From a bacterium (GTDB lineage Bacteria > Electryoneota > RPQS01), in the NCBI GenBank assembly GCA_036504735.1, contig DASXUQ010000019.1, positions 372,001 through 436,000 of the forward strand: a stretch of 64,000 bases of DNA, read 5' to 3'. Of this stretch, positions 33,005-41,401 are shown piece after piece. The translations under genes were made by a program, and so were the position numbers. The notes below the pieces were generated by a model. That model saw only the letters and a list, made by a program, of their open reading frames with translations. It was not told the origin of the DNA and did no database searches. Each line of letters begins with the position of its first letter. Positions within the stretch are counted from its first letter, which is position 1.

Positions 33005-33826
33005 ATGCCCACCTCCCGTACCCTGGACCGGATCTGGCTGTTTTTCGCGTCGGTGAAGGTGACGATTGTGCTGCTGGTGCTGCTGGCGATTGTGATGTCC
33101 GTGGGCACCTACGTGGAGACGGCTTATTCCAATGGCGCGGCGCGGGTGCTGGTGTACCGTACGTGGTGGTTCGACGGGCTGGTGGCGTTGCTGGCGCTGA
33201 ACCTGATTGGCTGCACGCTGCGGCGAGCGCCGTACAAGCCGCACCAGGCGGGATGGATCACAACGCACATTGCGCTGCTGCTGATCATGGCGGCCTCGGT
33301 GATTACGCACCGCTTCGGACTGCATGGACAGATGATGATTCCCGAAGGGGACGCGGCCAATGTATATGCCCTCGAGCAGATCGACCGGAAGACGCTGGAG
33401 ATCGTCAACGGCGAGACACGGCAGTTGCCGTTTTCGCTGCAACTGAAGAAGTTCGACCAGCTCAAATATCCGGGAACGGAGATGACGCGGATGTTCCGCT
33501 CGCGGGTGGATGTGTGGGATCCGGCACGCACTGACACGGTGCATTATGACATCGTGCTCAATCATCCGTTAGTGTACGACGGCTACAAGATCAGCCAGGC
33601 GTCGTTTGTGGATCTGCCCGATGGACGCCGGGCGACGGTGCTGGGGATTGCCACCGATCCGGGAATTATTCTGATGTATTTCGGCGGCGGGCTGCTGGTG
33701 CTGGGCATGGCAGGCATTTTCTATTTGAAACCTTATCTGAAGCGCAGATTTCCGCCCAACGCGGCGCGGCCACAGGCACCCCAGCGGGAGACCGCCGCAT
33801 CTTCGCCCGACGCCTCAAACATATGA
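33005..33826 (+). CDS. resB: Cytochrome c biogenesis protein ResB (Ccs1), short form
   Basis: This 273-residue membrane protein starts WLFFASVKVTIVLLVLLAIVM, the ResB first helix. It has two more helices (LVALLALNLIGCTLRR; IALLLIMAASVITHR), a periplasmic region with the conserved DYDI-like YDIVLNHPLVYDGYKISQAS, and a last helix (IILMYFGGGLLVLGMAGI). The YDGYKISQAS motif is typical of ResB. It works with CcsA in System II to hold apocytochrome and deliver heme. It is short compared with ResB of about 450 residues, as in Bacteroidetes-type systems. It overlaps ccsA as ATGA at 33823-33826. Confidence 0.9.
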   Translation: MPTSRTLDRIWLFFASVKVTIVLLVLLAIVMSVGTYVETAYSNGAARVLVYRTWWFDGLVALLALNLIGCTLRRAPYKPHQAGWITTHIALLLIMAASVITHRFGLHGQMMIPEGDAANVYALEQIDRKTLEIVNGETRQLPFSLQLKKFDQLKYPGTEMTRMFRSRVDVWDPARTDTVHYDIVLNHPLVYDGYKISQASFVDLPDGRRATVLGIATDPGIILMYFGGGLLVLGMAGIFYLKPYLKRRFPPNAARPQAPQRETAASSPDASNI

Positions 33827-35595
33827 GCAGTTCCTTGAACCGATATTTTGCGATTATTCTTGGGTTTATTTTTGCGGCAGCCGCCTATGGCGAGTCATCG
33901 ACTCCGGCGGAATTGAAGGGGTTTGACTGGAATCTGGCCGGGCAAATTGCGGTGCAGGCCAATGGCCGCATTAAGCCGCTGGATTCCTTCGCGCGGGAAA
34001 CGGTCAGCGCGATTTGCGGCAAGGCCTCCTATGAGGGACAGCATCCGGTGGAGACGTATTTCCGCTGGATGTCGGACGGGGATTACTGGCACGGCCAGCC
34101 GCTGCTGTATTTGCCCAAGGGCAAGCTGCGCAGCGAACTCAAGCTCGAGGATCATACGGGGAGCCGCTTTTCCTTTGCGGAAATGCAGGACGCGCGCGAG
34201 CTGATGACGCTGGCGATGGCGGGAGAGGACGCGCGAGCGGCGGGCGGAAAGGCGTCGTTTGTGCAGACCAAGGCGGCGGAATTTCTCGATCACATGAACG
34301 TGCTGAGCGGCGTGTTTACGCACGAGGCTCCGCTGTTTGTTCCGGCGGCGGCGTCGGCAGACGGAGAGAACACGTGGCGCTCCATGCCCGGTGTGGTGGC
34401 GATGTTCAGCGATTCGGCGCTGCTGGATTCCAATTCAAAGACGGTATCGGACACGCTGCAAACACTGACCCTGGCGTGGGCGGGACTGTACAACTCGGTG
34501 CGGGAGAACCGTGGGGACATCTTCAACATTTCGGCCAGGATGTTTGCCGAGGTGCAGCAGAAGATGCTGCCGCAGCCGGTGGTGTTCAGCAAGCTGGCGT
34601 GGGAGTATTGGTACAACCGGTTGAAACCGTTCTGGTGGGCGCGGCTGCTGCTGGCGCTGGGTTTTGCGGGTTTCTTGTTCAGTCTGCGGCAGGGGTATGA
34701 GCGCTTCAAGACGGCGGGGCTGATGGGGCTGGCGGCGGGATTTGTGCTGTACACCGCCGGAATGGCGATGCGGGCGTATGTGTCGGGCCGCGCACCGTGG
34801 ACCAACATGTACGAATCGCTGCTGGCCATTGGCTGGGCGGTGGTGCTGATTTCGATGCTTTATGAATTGGCGAAGCGCGAGCGGATCTTCGGCATGGTGG
34901 GTGGGATTCTGGGCGCGGTGATTTTGACGATTGCCCAGGCAGCGGCGCTGGATCGCGGCATTAACGTGCTGGTGCCGGCGCTGCAAAGTTACTGGTTGAA
35001 CTACCATGTGATTATCACACTCTCGGGCTATGCCTGTTTTGCGATTGCGATGGGCATCGGTCATGGCGTGCTGATCAGCGGTGTGAGATCGAAGGGTGAA
35101 GTAACACCGTCGCTGTCCAAGTTGACGAAGGCGAATTTGCGGATTATTCAGGTCGGCACATTGCTTTTGGTGACGGGAATTCTGCTGGGCGCGGTGTGGG
35201 CCAATGTGAGCTGGGGGCGGTTCTGGGGTTGGGATCCGAAGGAGACGTGGGCGCTGATCTGCTGGTTTGTCTACATTGCGCTGCTGCACGGGCGGAGCGC
35301 GGGCTGGCTGGGCTGGCGGGGACTGGCGGCGTATTCGGTGGGCGCGTTTCCGATTGTGATCATGACCTATTACGGCGTGAACTATTATCTTTCCGGACTG
35401 CACAGTTACGGCGCGGGGACGGCTCCCGGCGTGCCGTGGCAGATTCTGGCGTACATGGTTGTGGAAGGAGCGTTTCTGTTCTGGGCGCTCGGCCAACTGC
35501 GCGGCAAAGTACCCGTTCGCGCCAAGAAGACCCGGCCCGTTGTGGCGGACGAGGTCACGGGGCTGAATACCAAGTCAACTGAGGTTTCATCGTGA
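33823..35595 (+). CDS. ccsA: Cytochrome c biogenesis protein CcsA (ResC) with periplasmic N-terminal domain
   Basis: This 590-residue protein has a signal-like start, a periplasmic N-terminal part to about residue 265 (IAVQANGRIKPLDSFARETV), then many transmembrane helices. The heme-handling WWD motif reads WGRFWGWDPKETWALICWF, and flanking His residues lie in YHVIITL and LHSYG. It exports heme and attaches it to apocytochromes c with ResB. The large N-terminal domain fused to CcsA is the form usual in FCB bacteria. It overlaps both resB and dxs by four bases, so translation is probably coupled through the three genes. Confidence 0.93.
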   Translation: MSSSLNRYFAIILGFIFAAAAYGESSTPAELKGFDWNLAGQIAVQANGRIKPLDSFARETVSAICGKASYEGQHPVETYFRWMSDGDYWHGQPLLYLPKGKLRSELKLEDHTGSRFSFAEMQDARELMTLAMAGEDARAAGGKASFVQTKAAEFLDHMNVLSGVFTHEAPLFVPAAASADGENTWRSMPGVVAMFSDSALLDSNSKTVSDTLQTLTLAWAGLYNSVRENRGDIFNISARMFAEVQQKMLPQPVVFSKLAWEYWYNRLKPFWWARLLLALGFAGFLFSLRQGYERFKTAGLMGLAAGFVLYTAGMAMRAYVSGRAPWTNMYESLLAIGWAVVLISMLYELAKRERIFGMVGGILGAVILTIAQAAALDRGINVLVPALQSYWLNYHVIITLSGYACFAIAMGIGHGVLISGVRSKGEVTPSLSKLTKANLRIIQVGTLLLVTGILLGAVWANVSWGRFWGWDPKETWALICWFVYIALLHGRSAGWLGWRGLAAYSVGAFPIVIMTYYGVNYYLSGLHSYGAGTAPGVPWQILAYMVVEGAFLFWALGQLRGKVPVRAKKTRPVVADEVTGLNTKSTEVSS

Positions 35596-37586
35596 ACCCC
35601 ACGAAACCCGTTCCATCGGATTCGACAGTCCTTCTGCCGGTACTGCCCCGGGTATTGTGCCCGGCGGACCTGCGCAGTCTCAGCATGGAAGAGTTGGAAT
35701 TGCTCTGCACGGAACTGCGCAAGGAATTGTGGGATACCATTACGGCGGTGGGCGGCCATCTGGCGGCGTCGCTGGGCGTGGTGGAACTGACCGTGGCGTT
35801 GCATTCGGTGTACAACACTCCGGTGGACAAACTGGTGTGGGACGTGGGGCATCAGGGGTATATTCACAAGATTTTGACGGGTCGCCGCGAGCGGCTGAAT
35901 ACTATTCGCCAGCATCACGGGCTTTCGGGATTTTTGAAGCCGGGCGAAAGCGAATACGATACGTTTGGCGCGGGACATGCGTCGACCTCCATCAGCGCGG
36001 CCTACGGCATGGCGGTGGCGCGCGACATGAAGGGCGAAGATCACAGCGTGGTGGCGATCATCGGCGACGGCGGCATCACCGGCGGTCTGGCCTATGAAGC
36101 CTTGAATAACGCGGGATGTTCGGGACGGGACATTACCGTGGTGCTGAACGACAACGGCATGTCCATCTCGCCGAATGTGGGATCGGTGAAGTATTTTCTG
36201 GCGAAGATGGAAACCAACCCGCGGTTGTCGAAGCTCAAGGATGAGCTGTGGCTGATGATGGGCAACGCACCGATTGGCTCGAGCGCCATGCGGCGGCTGG
36301 CGCACAAGGCGGAGCGCGCACTCAAGCAGGCGGTCGCGCCGGGGATGCTGTTCGAGGAATTCGGATTTCAGTATTTCGGACCGTTCGACGGGCACAATCT
36401 GCGCGAACTGGTGGAGATCTTCTCCAACGTCAAGACCGCGCACAAGCATCCGGCGATTGTGCACGTGCTGACCACCAAGGGCAAGGGCTACGAGGTGGCC
36501 GAAGCGGATCCCGTGAAGTACCACGGAGTGAAGGGCATTCCGGTGCCGGTGAAGGTGGAACCCAAACCCGCGCCATCGGTGCAGGCGCCGACGCTGCCGT
36601 ACACGGACGTGTTCGGGGAAGCGATGATTCAGGAGACCGAGCGGCGCAGCGACGTGGTGGTGATTACCGCCGCGATGAAAGAGGGCACGGGACTGGTCAA
36701 GTACAGCGCGGCATTTCCCGATCATTTCTTTGACGTGGGCATCGCCGAAGGCCATGCCGTGACCTTTGCGGCGGGAATGGCCGCGTCGGGGATGAAACCA
36801 GTGGCGGCGATTTATTCGACATTTTTGCAGCGGGCCTACGATCATATTCTGCATGACTGCGCGATTCAGAATCTGCCGGTGCTGTTCTGCCTGGACCGCG
36901 CGGGACTGGTGGGAGAGGACGGACCGACGCATCACGGGTGCTTTGATCTTTCCTACCTGTCCTCGATTCCCGGGATGGTGGTGAGCGCGCCGCGGTCGGG
37001 ACAGGAATTGCGCAATCTGATCCGCACGGGATTGGAATACAAGGACGGCCCGTTTGCGGTGCGGTATCCGCGCGACAAGGCTCCCGATGTGATCGACTGG
37101 ACGTCTGAGCCGGACGTGTTGCCCATCGGCAAGTGGGAAGTGTTGCGCGAAGGGCGTAAGCTGGCCGTACTGGCGGTAGGAACGATGGTGGAAACGGCGC
37201 GGCGGGCGATTGCGTCCGAAGAGATGGCTGTAACGCTGGTGAACTGCCGCTTTGTCAAACCGATGGATGAAGAGATGCTGCGCACGATCATGGCATCGCA
37301 CGAGCAGATTCTGACCATTGAAGAGGGTACGGTGATCGGCGGATTCGGGTCGAGCGTGGCGCTGTACATGCAGGAGCACGGCTGCACCAACGGTTTTGCG
37401 GCGCTGCATCTGCCGGATGAATTTGTGGAGCACGGTGCGCGGGATACGCTGCTGGAAACCTGCGGGCTGACCGACCGGCAGCTTGCCGAAGCCATCGGCA
37501 CATTGCTGCGCGGCGAGCCGCTGGTCAACACGGCGGCGATTCTGGCGGCGACGGCGCGGAAGATGCATGGCGGGGGAACGAAGTGA
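35592..37586 (+). CDS. dxs: 1-deoxy-D-xylulose-5-phosphate synthase
   Basis: This 664-residue thiamine enzyme makes DXP from pyruvate and glyceraldehyde 3-phosphate, the entry step of the MEP pathway. The order is an N-terminal TPP-binding domain (VGHQGYIHKILTGR; GDGGITGGLAYEALNNAG; NDNGMSISPNVG), a transketolase pyrimidine domain (DVGIAEGHAVTFAAGMAASG; DRAGLVGEDGPTHHG) and a C-terminal domain (EEGTVIGGFGSSV). The length is slightly more than usual because of an N-terminal extension. It starts with GTG overlapping the ccsA stop, and its stop overlaps the GTG of ispH. Confidence 0.97.
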   Translation: MNPTKPVPSDSTVLLPVLPRVLCPADLRSLSMEELELLCTELRKELWDTITAVGGHLAASLGVVELTVALHSVYNTPVDKLVWDVGHQGYIHKILTGRRERLNTIRQHHGLSGFLKPGESEYDTFGAGHASTSISAAYGMAVARDMKGEDHSVVAIIGDGGITGGLAYEALNNAGCSGRDITVVLNDNGMSISPNVGSVKYFLAKMETNPRLSKLKDELWLMMGNAPIGSSAMRRLAHKAERALKQAVAPGMLFEEFGFQYFGPFDGHNLRELVEIFSNVKTAHKHPAIVHVLTTKGKGYEVAEADPVKYHGVKGIPVPVKVEPKPAPSVQAPTLPYTDVFGEAMIQETERRSDVVVITAAMKEGTGLVKYSAAFPDHFFDVGIAEGHAVTFAAGMAASGMKPVAAIYSTFLQRAYDHILHDCAIQNLPVLFCLDRAGLVGEDGPTHHGCFDLSYLSSIPGMVVSAPRSGQELRNLIRTGLEYKDGPFAVRYPRDKAPDVIDWTSEPDVLPIGKWEVLREGRKLAVLAVGTMVETARRAIASEEMAVTLVNCRFVKPMDEEMLRTIMASHEQILTIEEGTVIGGFGSSVALYMQEHGCTNGFAALHLPDEFVEHGARDTLLETCGLTDRQLAEAIGTLLRGEPLVNTAAILAATARKMHGGGTK

Positions 37587-38452
37587 AGGTGTTGATTGAT
37601 CCCCGCGCGGGATTCTGCGGCGGAGTACGCCGCGTGGTAAAGATGGCCGAGCAGCAGATTGCCGAAACGGGCGAGCCGCTGGTGAGCCTCGGCGACGTGA
37701 TCCATAACGAAGTGGAGATCGGGCGGCTGAAGGAACTGGGGCTGTCCGGCACCAGCCACGACGTGCTGGAAGGATCATCCAACGGGACGAAGAAGCTGCT
37801 GATCCGCGCGCATGGCGAGCCGCCGGAGACTTATGACAAGGCGCAGAAGCTGGGGATCGAAATTATCGACGGCACCTGCCCGGTGGTGACACGCTCGCAG
37901 ACGATTGCGCGGACGCATTATCTGGCGGGCGAGCAGGTGGTGATTGTGGGCAAGCCGCATCATCCCGAGACTATCGGCATCATCGGCCACTGCGACCATC
38001 AGGCGCAGGTGGTCTATGCGAAGAGCGACGTCGAGCAGCTTGATCCTTCCCGCAAGACCTTTGTGCTGGCGCAGACCACGGTAGCGCGTCCGTGGTTTCA
38101 GGAGCGGATCGACTGGATCAAGGAACGCTGCGCGAGCGTTGAGGTGCAGGTGGAGAATACACTGTGCCGGTTTGTGGTGGGGCGCGACCGGGACTTGGAG
38201 AAGTTTGCCGCCGAGGTGAATGTGCTGATCATGGTGGGCGGCACCAAGAGTTCGAACACCAAAGTTTTGTATGACGTCTGCCGCAAGGTGAACCCGAGAT
38301 CGTATCTGGTGGTCACCGAGGCGGAGATCGACGTCGGGTGGTTCCGGAGCGAGGATGTGATCGGTGTGACCGGTTCGGCGTCCACCCCGCACTGGCTGTT
38401 GGAACACGTGCGGGATTTCATCGCCGAAAAGACCGGCGCTTTGTTGGGCTGA
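37583..38452 (+). CDS. ispH: 4-hydroxy-3-methylbut-2-enyl diphosphate reductase
   Basis: This 289-residue IspH (LytB) performs the last MEP step, turning HMBPP into IPP and DMAPP with a [4Fe-4S] cluster held by three Cys: C12 in AGFCGGV, C99 in DGTCPVV and C233 in DVCRKVN. The substrate motifs IRAHGEPPE, VGKPHHPE and VGGTKSSNTKVL are present. The GTG start overlaps the dxs stop. Together with ispG at 29 kb, three of the MEP genes, two of them [4Fe-4S] enzymes, sit within 10 kb. Downstream is a repeat and lipA. Confidence 0.97.
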   Translation: MKVLIDPRAGFCGGVRRVVKMAEQQIAETGEPLVSLGDVIHNEVEIGRLKELGLSGTSHDVLEGSSNGTKKLLIRAHGEPPETYDKAQKLGIEIIDGTCPVVTRSQTIARTHYLAGEQVVIVGKPHHPETIGIIGHCDHQAQVVYAKSDVEQLDPSRKTFVLAQTTVARPWFQERIDWIKERCASVEVQVENTLCRFVVGRDRDLEKFAAEVNVLIMVGGTKSSNTKVLYDVCRKVNPRSYLVVTEAEIDVGWFRSEDVIGVTGSASTPHWLLEHVRDFIAEKTGALLG

Positions 38453-38456
38453 CACG

Positions 38457-38506
38457 GATGAATGGAGTAGTTTGCGGCGCGCGGGGTAAGAACACCTTGC
38501 GTGGCG
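38457..38506. repeat. Extragenic repeat, unit X followed by Y
   Basis: X (GATGAATGGAGTAGTTTGCG) is followed by Y (GCGCGGGGTAAGAACACC, then TTGCGTGGCGA). The same two parts occur in reverse order at 48615-48675. Confidence 0.65.
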
Positions 38507-38527
38507 AGGCAGAAAGTAACGAAGAAC

Positions 38528-39448
38528 ATGGCTATTGTTGAGAGGGATTCCGTTCCACAGACGGAACGGAATGACCATACGGAAACGGCGCCGCGCAAGC
38601 CGGAATGGCTGAAGGTGCGGATGTCCTCGGATGCCTCGTATCACGAGGTGCGCACATTGATGGAAGGCTCGCAGCTTAATACGGTCTGCGAGGAGGCCCG
38701 CTGCCCCAACCGGGGGGAATGCTGGAGCCGGGGAACGGCGACGATTATGATTATGGGCGACACCTGCACGCGGTCCTGCGGGTTCTGCAACGTGAAAACG
38801 GGCAGGCCGCTGCCGCTGGATCCGGGTGAGCCGCGACGGGTGGCAGAAGCGATCCGGACTCTCAAGCTGAAGTACGCGGTGATCACATCGGTGGACCGCG
38901 ACGAACTGGCCGATGGCGGCGCGGGGCACTTCGCCGAAACGATTCGCGTTGTTCATGAGTTGAATCCACAGTGCAAAGTGGAAGTGCTGACGCCGGACTT
39001 CAAGGGCAGCGAGTCCAGCTTGAAGCTGGTGTGCGAGGCTAAACCCGAAGTGTTCGCGCATAATATGGAGACGGTGTCACGGCTGCACGTGACGGTCAGG
39101 CCGCAGGCCAAGTACTGGCGCAGCTTGCAGGTTTTGGGGCGCGCGCGGAAGCTGGGCATGACGGTAAAATCCGGCATCATGGTGGGTCTTGGTGAGACCA
39201 AAGACGAAGTGGTGCAGGTGATGCGGGACGTGGCGGACGCGGGGGGCGAACTGTTTACGATTGGACAGTATTTGCAGCCGTCTCCGAAGCATCTGCCGGT
39301 GTTGGAGTTTATTCATCCGGACGTCTATCTTGAATATAAGCATCTGGGGGAATCCGTCGGATTAAGGCACGTGCAGGCGGGCGCGATGGTGCGCAGCTCG
39401 TACCGTGCGGAAACACAGCAAGCGATCTTGAGGAGTAGTAATTTATGA
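38528..39448 (+). CDS. lipA: Lipoyl synthase
   Basis: This 306-residue radical SAM enzyme inserts two sulfurs into octanoyl groups on lipoyl domains. The auxiliary cluster Cys are C54, C59 and C65 (CEEARCPNRGEC) and the radical SAM cluster Cys are C80, C84 and C87 (CTRSCGFC). The C-terminal RSSY motif (VRSSYRAE) that supplies the serine ligand is present. It ends in an ATGA overlap with the IscA-type gene, which may provide its clusters. The ATG at 38528 is preferred over an in-frame start at 38501, which lies in a repeat; neither has a strong ribosome site. Confidence 0.97.
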   Translation: MAIVERDSVPQTERNDHTETAPRKPEWLKVRMSSDASYHEVRTLMEGSQLNTVCEEARCPNRGECWSRGTATIMIMGDTCTRSCGFCNVKTGRPLPLDPGEPRRVAEAIRTLKLKYAVITSVDRDELADGGAGHFAETIRVVHELNPQCKVEVLTPDFKGSESSLKLVCEAKPEVFAHNMETVSRLHVTVRPQAKYWRSLQVLGRARKLGMTVKSGIMVGLGETKDEVVQVMRDVADAGGELFTIGQYLQPSPKHLPVLEFIHPDVYLEYKHLGESVGLRHVQAGAMVRSSYRAETQQAILRSSNL

Positions 39449-39768
39449 TTACATTGACGGCGACCGCGACAGCCAAAGTGCGCGAAATTATGACGAAGGA
39501 ATCGAAATCCGATTGGAAGCTGCGGATGGGTGTGCGCGGCGGCGGCTGCAGCGGCATGAAGTATGTCCTGGGGTTTGATTCGGAGAGCCGCGAGGAAGAC
39601 CAGGAGTTCACGCAGGACGGCATCACGCTGGTGTGCGACACGCGGAGCTATCTCTATCTGAACGGTACGGAGATAGATTTTGAGGATGGGCTGAACGGTT
39701 CGGGATTTGTGTTTCGCAATCCCAACGCCGCGAAGAGCTGCGGCTGCGGCCAGAGTTTCTCCGGCTAA
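39445..39768 (+). CDS. IscA/ErpA-type iron-sulfur carrier
   Basis: This 107-residue A-type carrier has the three conserved Cys: C35 in GGGCSGMKY and C99 and C101 in CGCGQSF. The family blocks WKLRMGVRGGGCSG, FDSESREEDQEF and NGSGFVFRNPNA are clear. It overlaps the lipA stop as ATGA, which fits the known role of A-type carriers in maturing [4Fe-4S] enzymes such as LipA and IspG/IspH. Whether it is IscA, SufA or ErpA by lineage cannot be told from sequence alone. A terminator follows. Confidence 0.93.
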   Translation: MITLTATATAKVREIMTKESKSDWKLRMGVRGGGCSGMKYVLGFDSESREEDQEFTQDGITLVCDTRSYLYLNGTEIDFEDGLNGSGFVFRNPNAAKSCGCGQSFSG

Positions 39769-39805
39769 GCCAACCCGCCTGCCATTGTGATGGTAGATAT
39801 TCCGC

Positions 39806-39840
39806 AAGCGGGTCTCTCTTCGGAGGATCCGCTTTGTTTT
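39806..39840 (+). terminator. Probable terminator after lipA-iscA
   Basis: Arms AAGCGGGTCT (39806-39815) and GGATCCGCTT (39825-39834), with two wobble pairs, are followed by TGTTTT. Confidence 0.6.
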
Positions 39841-39866
39841 ATGCGTAGATACGGAACTCTAACGCC

Positions 39867-40208
39867 ATGACACCAATTAAAAGAATAACGGTTGATGTCA
39901 CACCGGAGAATGTCTGGTTTGTCGAACGGTATCTGAACGTGTTCGACTTTGCGGATATTTTTCCGGAAGATGCCTTCTCCATCGGCAGCGGCAAAGGGAA
40001 TCCGGTCACTTTGCATACTGACCTTGGATTTGACATCGTGACGGATATTGACCAGACCAAGATGCAGATCCGCAATCGCTCGCGGTTTCACGGCTGGATG
40101 CGCTGGACAGGCGAGAAGGCGTTGCGCGTGGGCGACCGGATTGTCATCGAGAAGTTGGGCGAGAGGGACTATTCCCTCCAGTTTGAGAGTAGTAGTAATG
40201 GCAATTAA
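39867..40208 (+). CDS. Hypothetical protein, 113 residues
   Basis: I do not recognise this protein. It has an acidic N-terminal half (VTPENVWFVERYLNVFDFAD, then IFPEDAF) and a mixed beta C-terminal half (QIRNRSRFHGWMRWTGEKAL, RVGDRIVIEKLGERDYSLQF). The last part, with a Gly-Asp turn between strands, recalls small beta-barrels of DNA-binding or PUA-like type, but this is only a resemblance. There is no signal peptide or membrane segment. It lies between the lipA-iscA terminator and a DUF2480-like gene 25 bp further on, with which it may share a transcript. The ribosome site is weak. Confidence 0.6.
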   Translation: MTPIKRITVDVTPENVWFVERYLNVFDFADIFPEDAFSIGSGKGNPVTLHTDLGFDIVTDIDQTKMQIRNRSRFHGWMRWTGEKALRVGDRIVIEKLGERDYSLQFESSSNGN

Positions 40209-40233
40209 TGGCTGAAGACCGGAGATATGAGAC

Positions 40234-40566
40234 GTGAAGATGGAGAATCGACTACAGAGCCGCACAACGGACCTGACCCCAGGGCCTTTGCCCGCAGAGC
40301 ACATTGCCGCCAATCTGCTGCGATTTCCGCTTGAAGACATGCTGGGTCCGGGAATGGTGCGGGAAAAGGATTTCCGCACCAAGCTGAAGGGCATCGATTG
40401 GGAGGCCTACCGTGGCCGCCCGGTGCTGGTGCCGTGGATTCATAACCAGGAAATCCCGGTTTGGGTTTATTTGATGGTGGTGGCGCGGTTGTCGGGAGTG
40501 GCGTCGGTGCTATCCTTCGGAGAGGCATGCAGCCCCACAGTTTTGCTTAAAAACCGTCCCAGTTGA
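40234..40566 (+). CDS. DUF2480-like protein, about half the usual length
   Basis: This 110-residue protein carries the DUF2480 marks LREKDFR-like VREKDFR, IDWEAYRGRPVLVPWIHNQE, IPVWVYLMV and the C-terminal FGEACSPTVLLKN, equivalent to the family's GEPCS motif. Bacteroidetes members are about 165-170 residues with two similar halves; here the first and last motifs are joined and the middle is missing. There is no frameshift scar visible, so it may be a natural single-unit form. The family function is unknown. The GTG at 40234 follows GGAGATATGAGAC; an ATG at 40240 is the alternative. Its last codons lie in the hairpin at 40545-40580. Confidence 0.68.
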   Translation: MKMENRLQSRTTDLTPGPLPAEHIAANLLRFPLEDMLGPGMVREKDFRTKLKGIDWEAYRGRPVLVPWIHNQEIPVWVYLMVVARLSGVASVLSFGEACSPTVLLKNRPS

Positions 40567-40580
40567 AGGGGTTTTTAAGC
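40545..40580 (+). terminator. Hairpin overlapping the end of the DUF2480-like gene
   Basis: Perfect 11-bp arms GCTTAAAAACC (40545-40555) and GGTTTTTAAGC (40570-40580), with a T-run in the second arm. The stem includes the last codons of the gene. Confidence 0.55.
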
Positions 40581-40598
40581 TGGTTAATTTAATGCAAC

Positions 40599-40627
40599 TT
40601 GACAATTTGCGGGTAAACACGTATATT
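40599..40627 (+). promoter_or_regulatory. Sigma-70 promoter of the tol-pal cluster
   Basis: TTGACA (40599-40604), 17 bases, TATATT (40622-40627). The leader to tolQ is about 78 bases. Confidence 0.87.
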
Positions 40628-40711
40628 TCGATTGCTGTACCATATGACGGAAGATGGATAAAGATCCGCCTATAGTGAGTAAGAGCAACATTTCTCTAAG
40701 GATAGATCAAG

Positions 40712-41401
40712 ATGACGCCCGGCGGAGGCAGTTTCTGGGATCTGGTGCAGGTCGCCTCTCCCTTTGCAAAGTTTATTCTGGCCGTTTTGGCCGTGATGTC
40801 GGTGGTTTCCTGGACCATCATCATTGACAAATTCCTGTTGATCGCGCGGGTGCGTTCGGCCAACAAAGGCATGGCGCGTTACCGGTGGTCAACCTTTGAT
40901 CCGCGGGCGCTCAGCAGTGAAGCGCGGCGCTATCCGCAGTCGTTTATGTCGCGCGCGTACATGTTTGTCCACCGGGACATCATCGAGCGCGGCGGCGAGG
41001 GGGCGATGGATGGGGAATTGATCGGCCGGGAGTTTGCCCGCTCGGTGGCGGAAGAACTCAACCGCGCCGAGCGGTTTCTGCCGTTTTTGGCCACATGCAG
41101 TTCGGCGGGTCCGTTTCTGGGGCTGCTGGGCACGGTGTGGGGAATTATCACCGCCTTTCAGCGGATCGGCGTGTGGGGCAGCGCCAACATCGCGGTAGTG
41201 GCACCGGGTATTGCCGAGGCGCTGATTGCCACGGCGGTGGGCCTGTTTTCGGCTATTCCCGCGCTGGTGGCGTACAATTTCTTTTCGAACTGGCTGCGCA
41301 AGGAAGCGGAGCGCGCCGAAGAGTTCGGCAGTGATCTGGCCTTTGCGGTGGATCGCTATGCGAAGGGCAAGCAGTCCGCCGGTTCGCGGGTGATCCCATG
41401 A
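40712..41401 (+). CDS. tolQ: TolQ/ExbB proton channel subunit
   Basis: This 229-residue protein has the MotA/TolQ/ExbB three-helix layout: first helix VASPFAKFILAVLAVMSVVS, then the cytoplasmic loop, then the conserved ATCSSAGPFLGLLGTVWGII and GIAEALIATAVGLFSAIPAL. The Thr/Gly-rich second helix lines the proton path. With TolR it drives TolA using the proton motive force. AAGGA lies 9 bases before the ATG. It overlaps tolR as ATGA, and the gene order Q-R-A-B-pal-cpoB assigns it to Tol rather than Exb. Confidence 0.95.
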   Translation: MTPGGGSFWDLVQVASPFAKFILAVLAVMSVVSWTIIIDKFLLIARVRSANKGMARYRWSTFDPRALSSEARRYPQSFMSRAYMFVHRDIIERGGEGAMDGELIGREFARSVAEELNRAERFLPFLATCSSAGPFLGLLGTVWGIITAFQRIGVWGSANIAVVAPGIAEALIATAVGLFSAIPALVAYNFFSNWLRKEAERAEEFGSDLAFAVDRYAKGKQSAGSRVIP

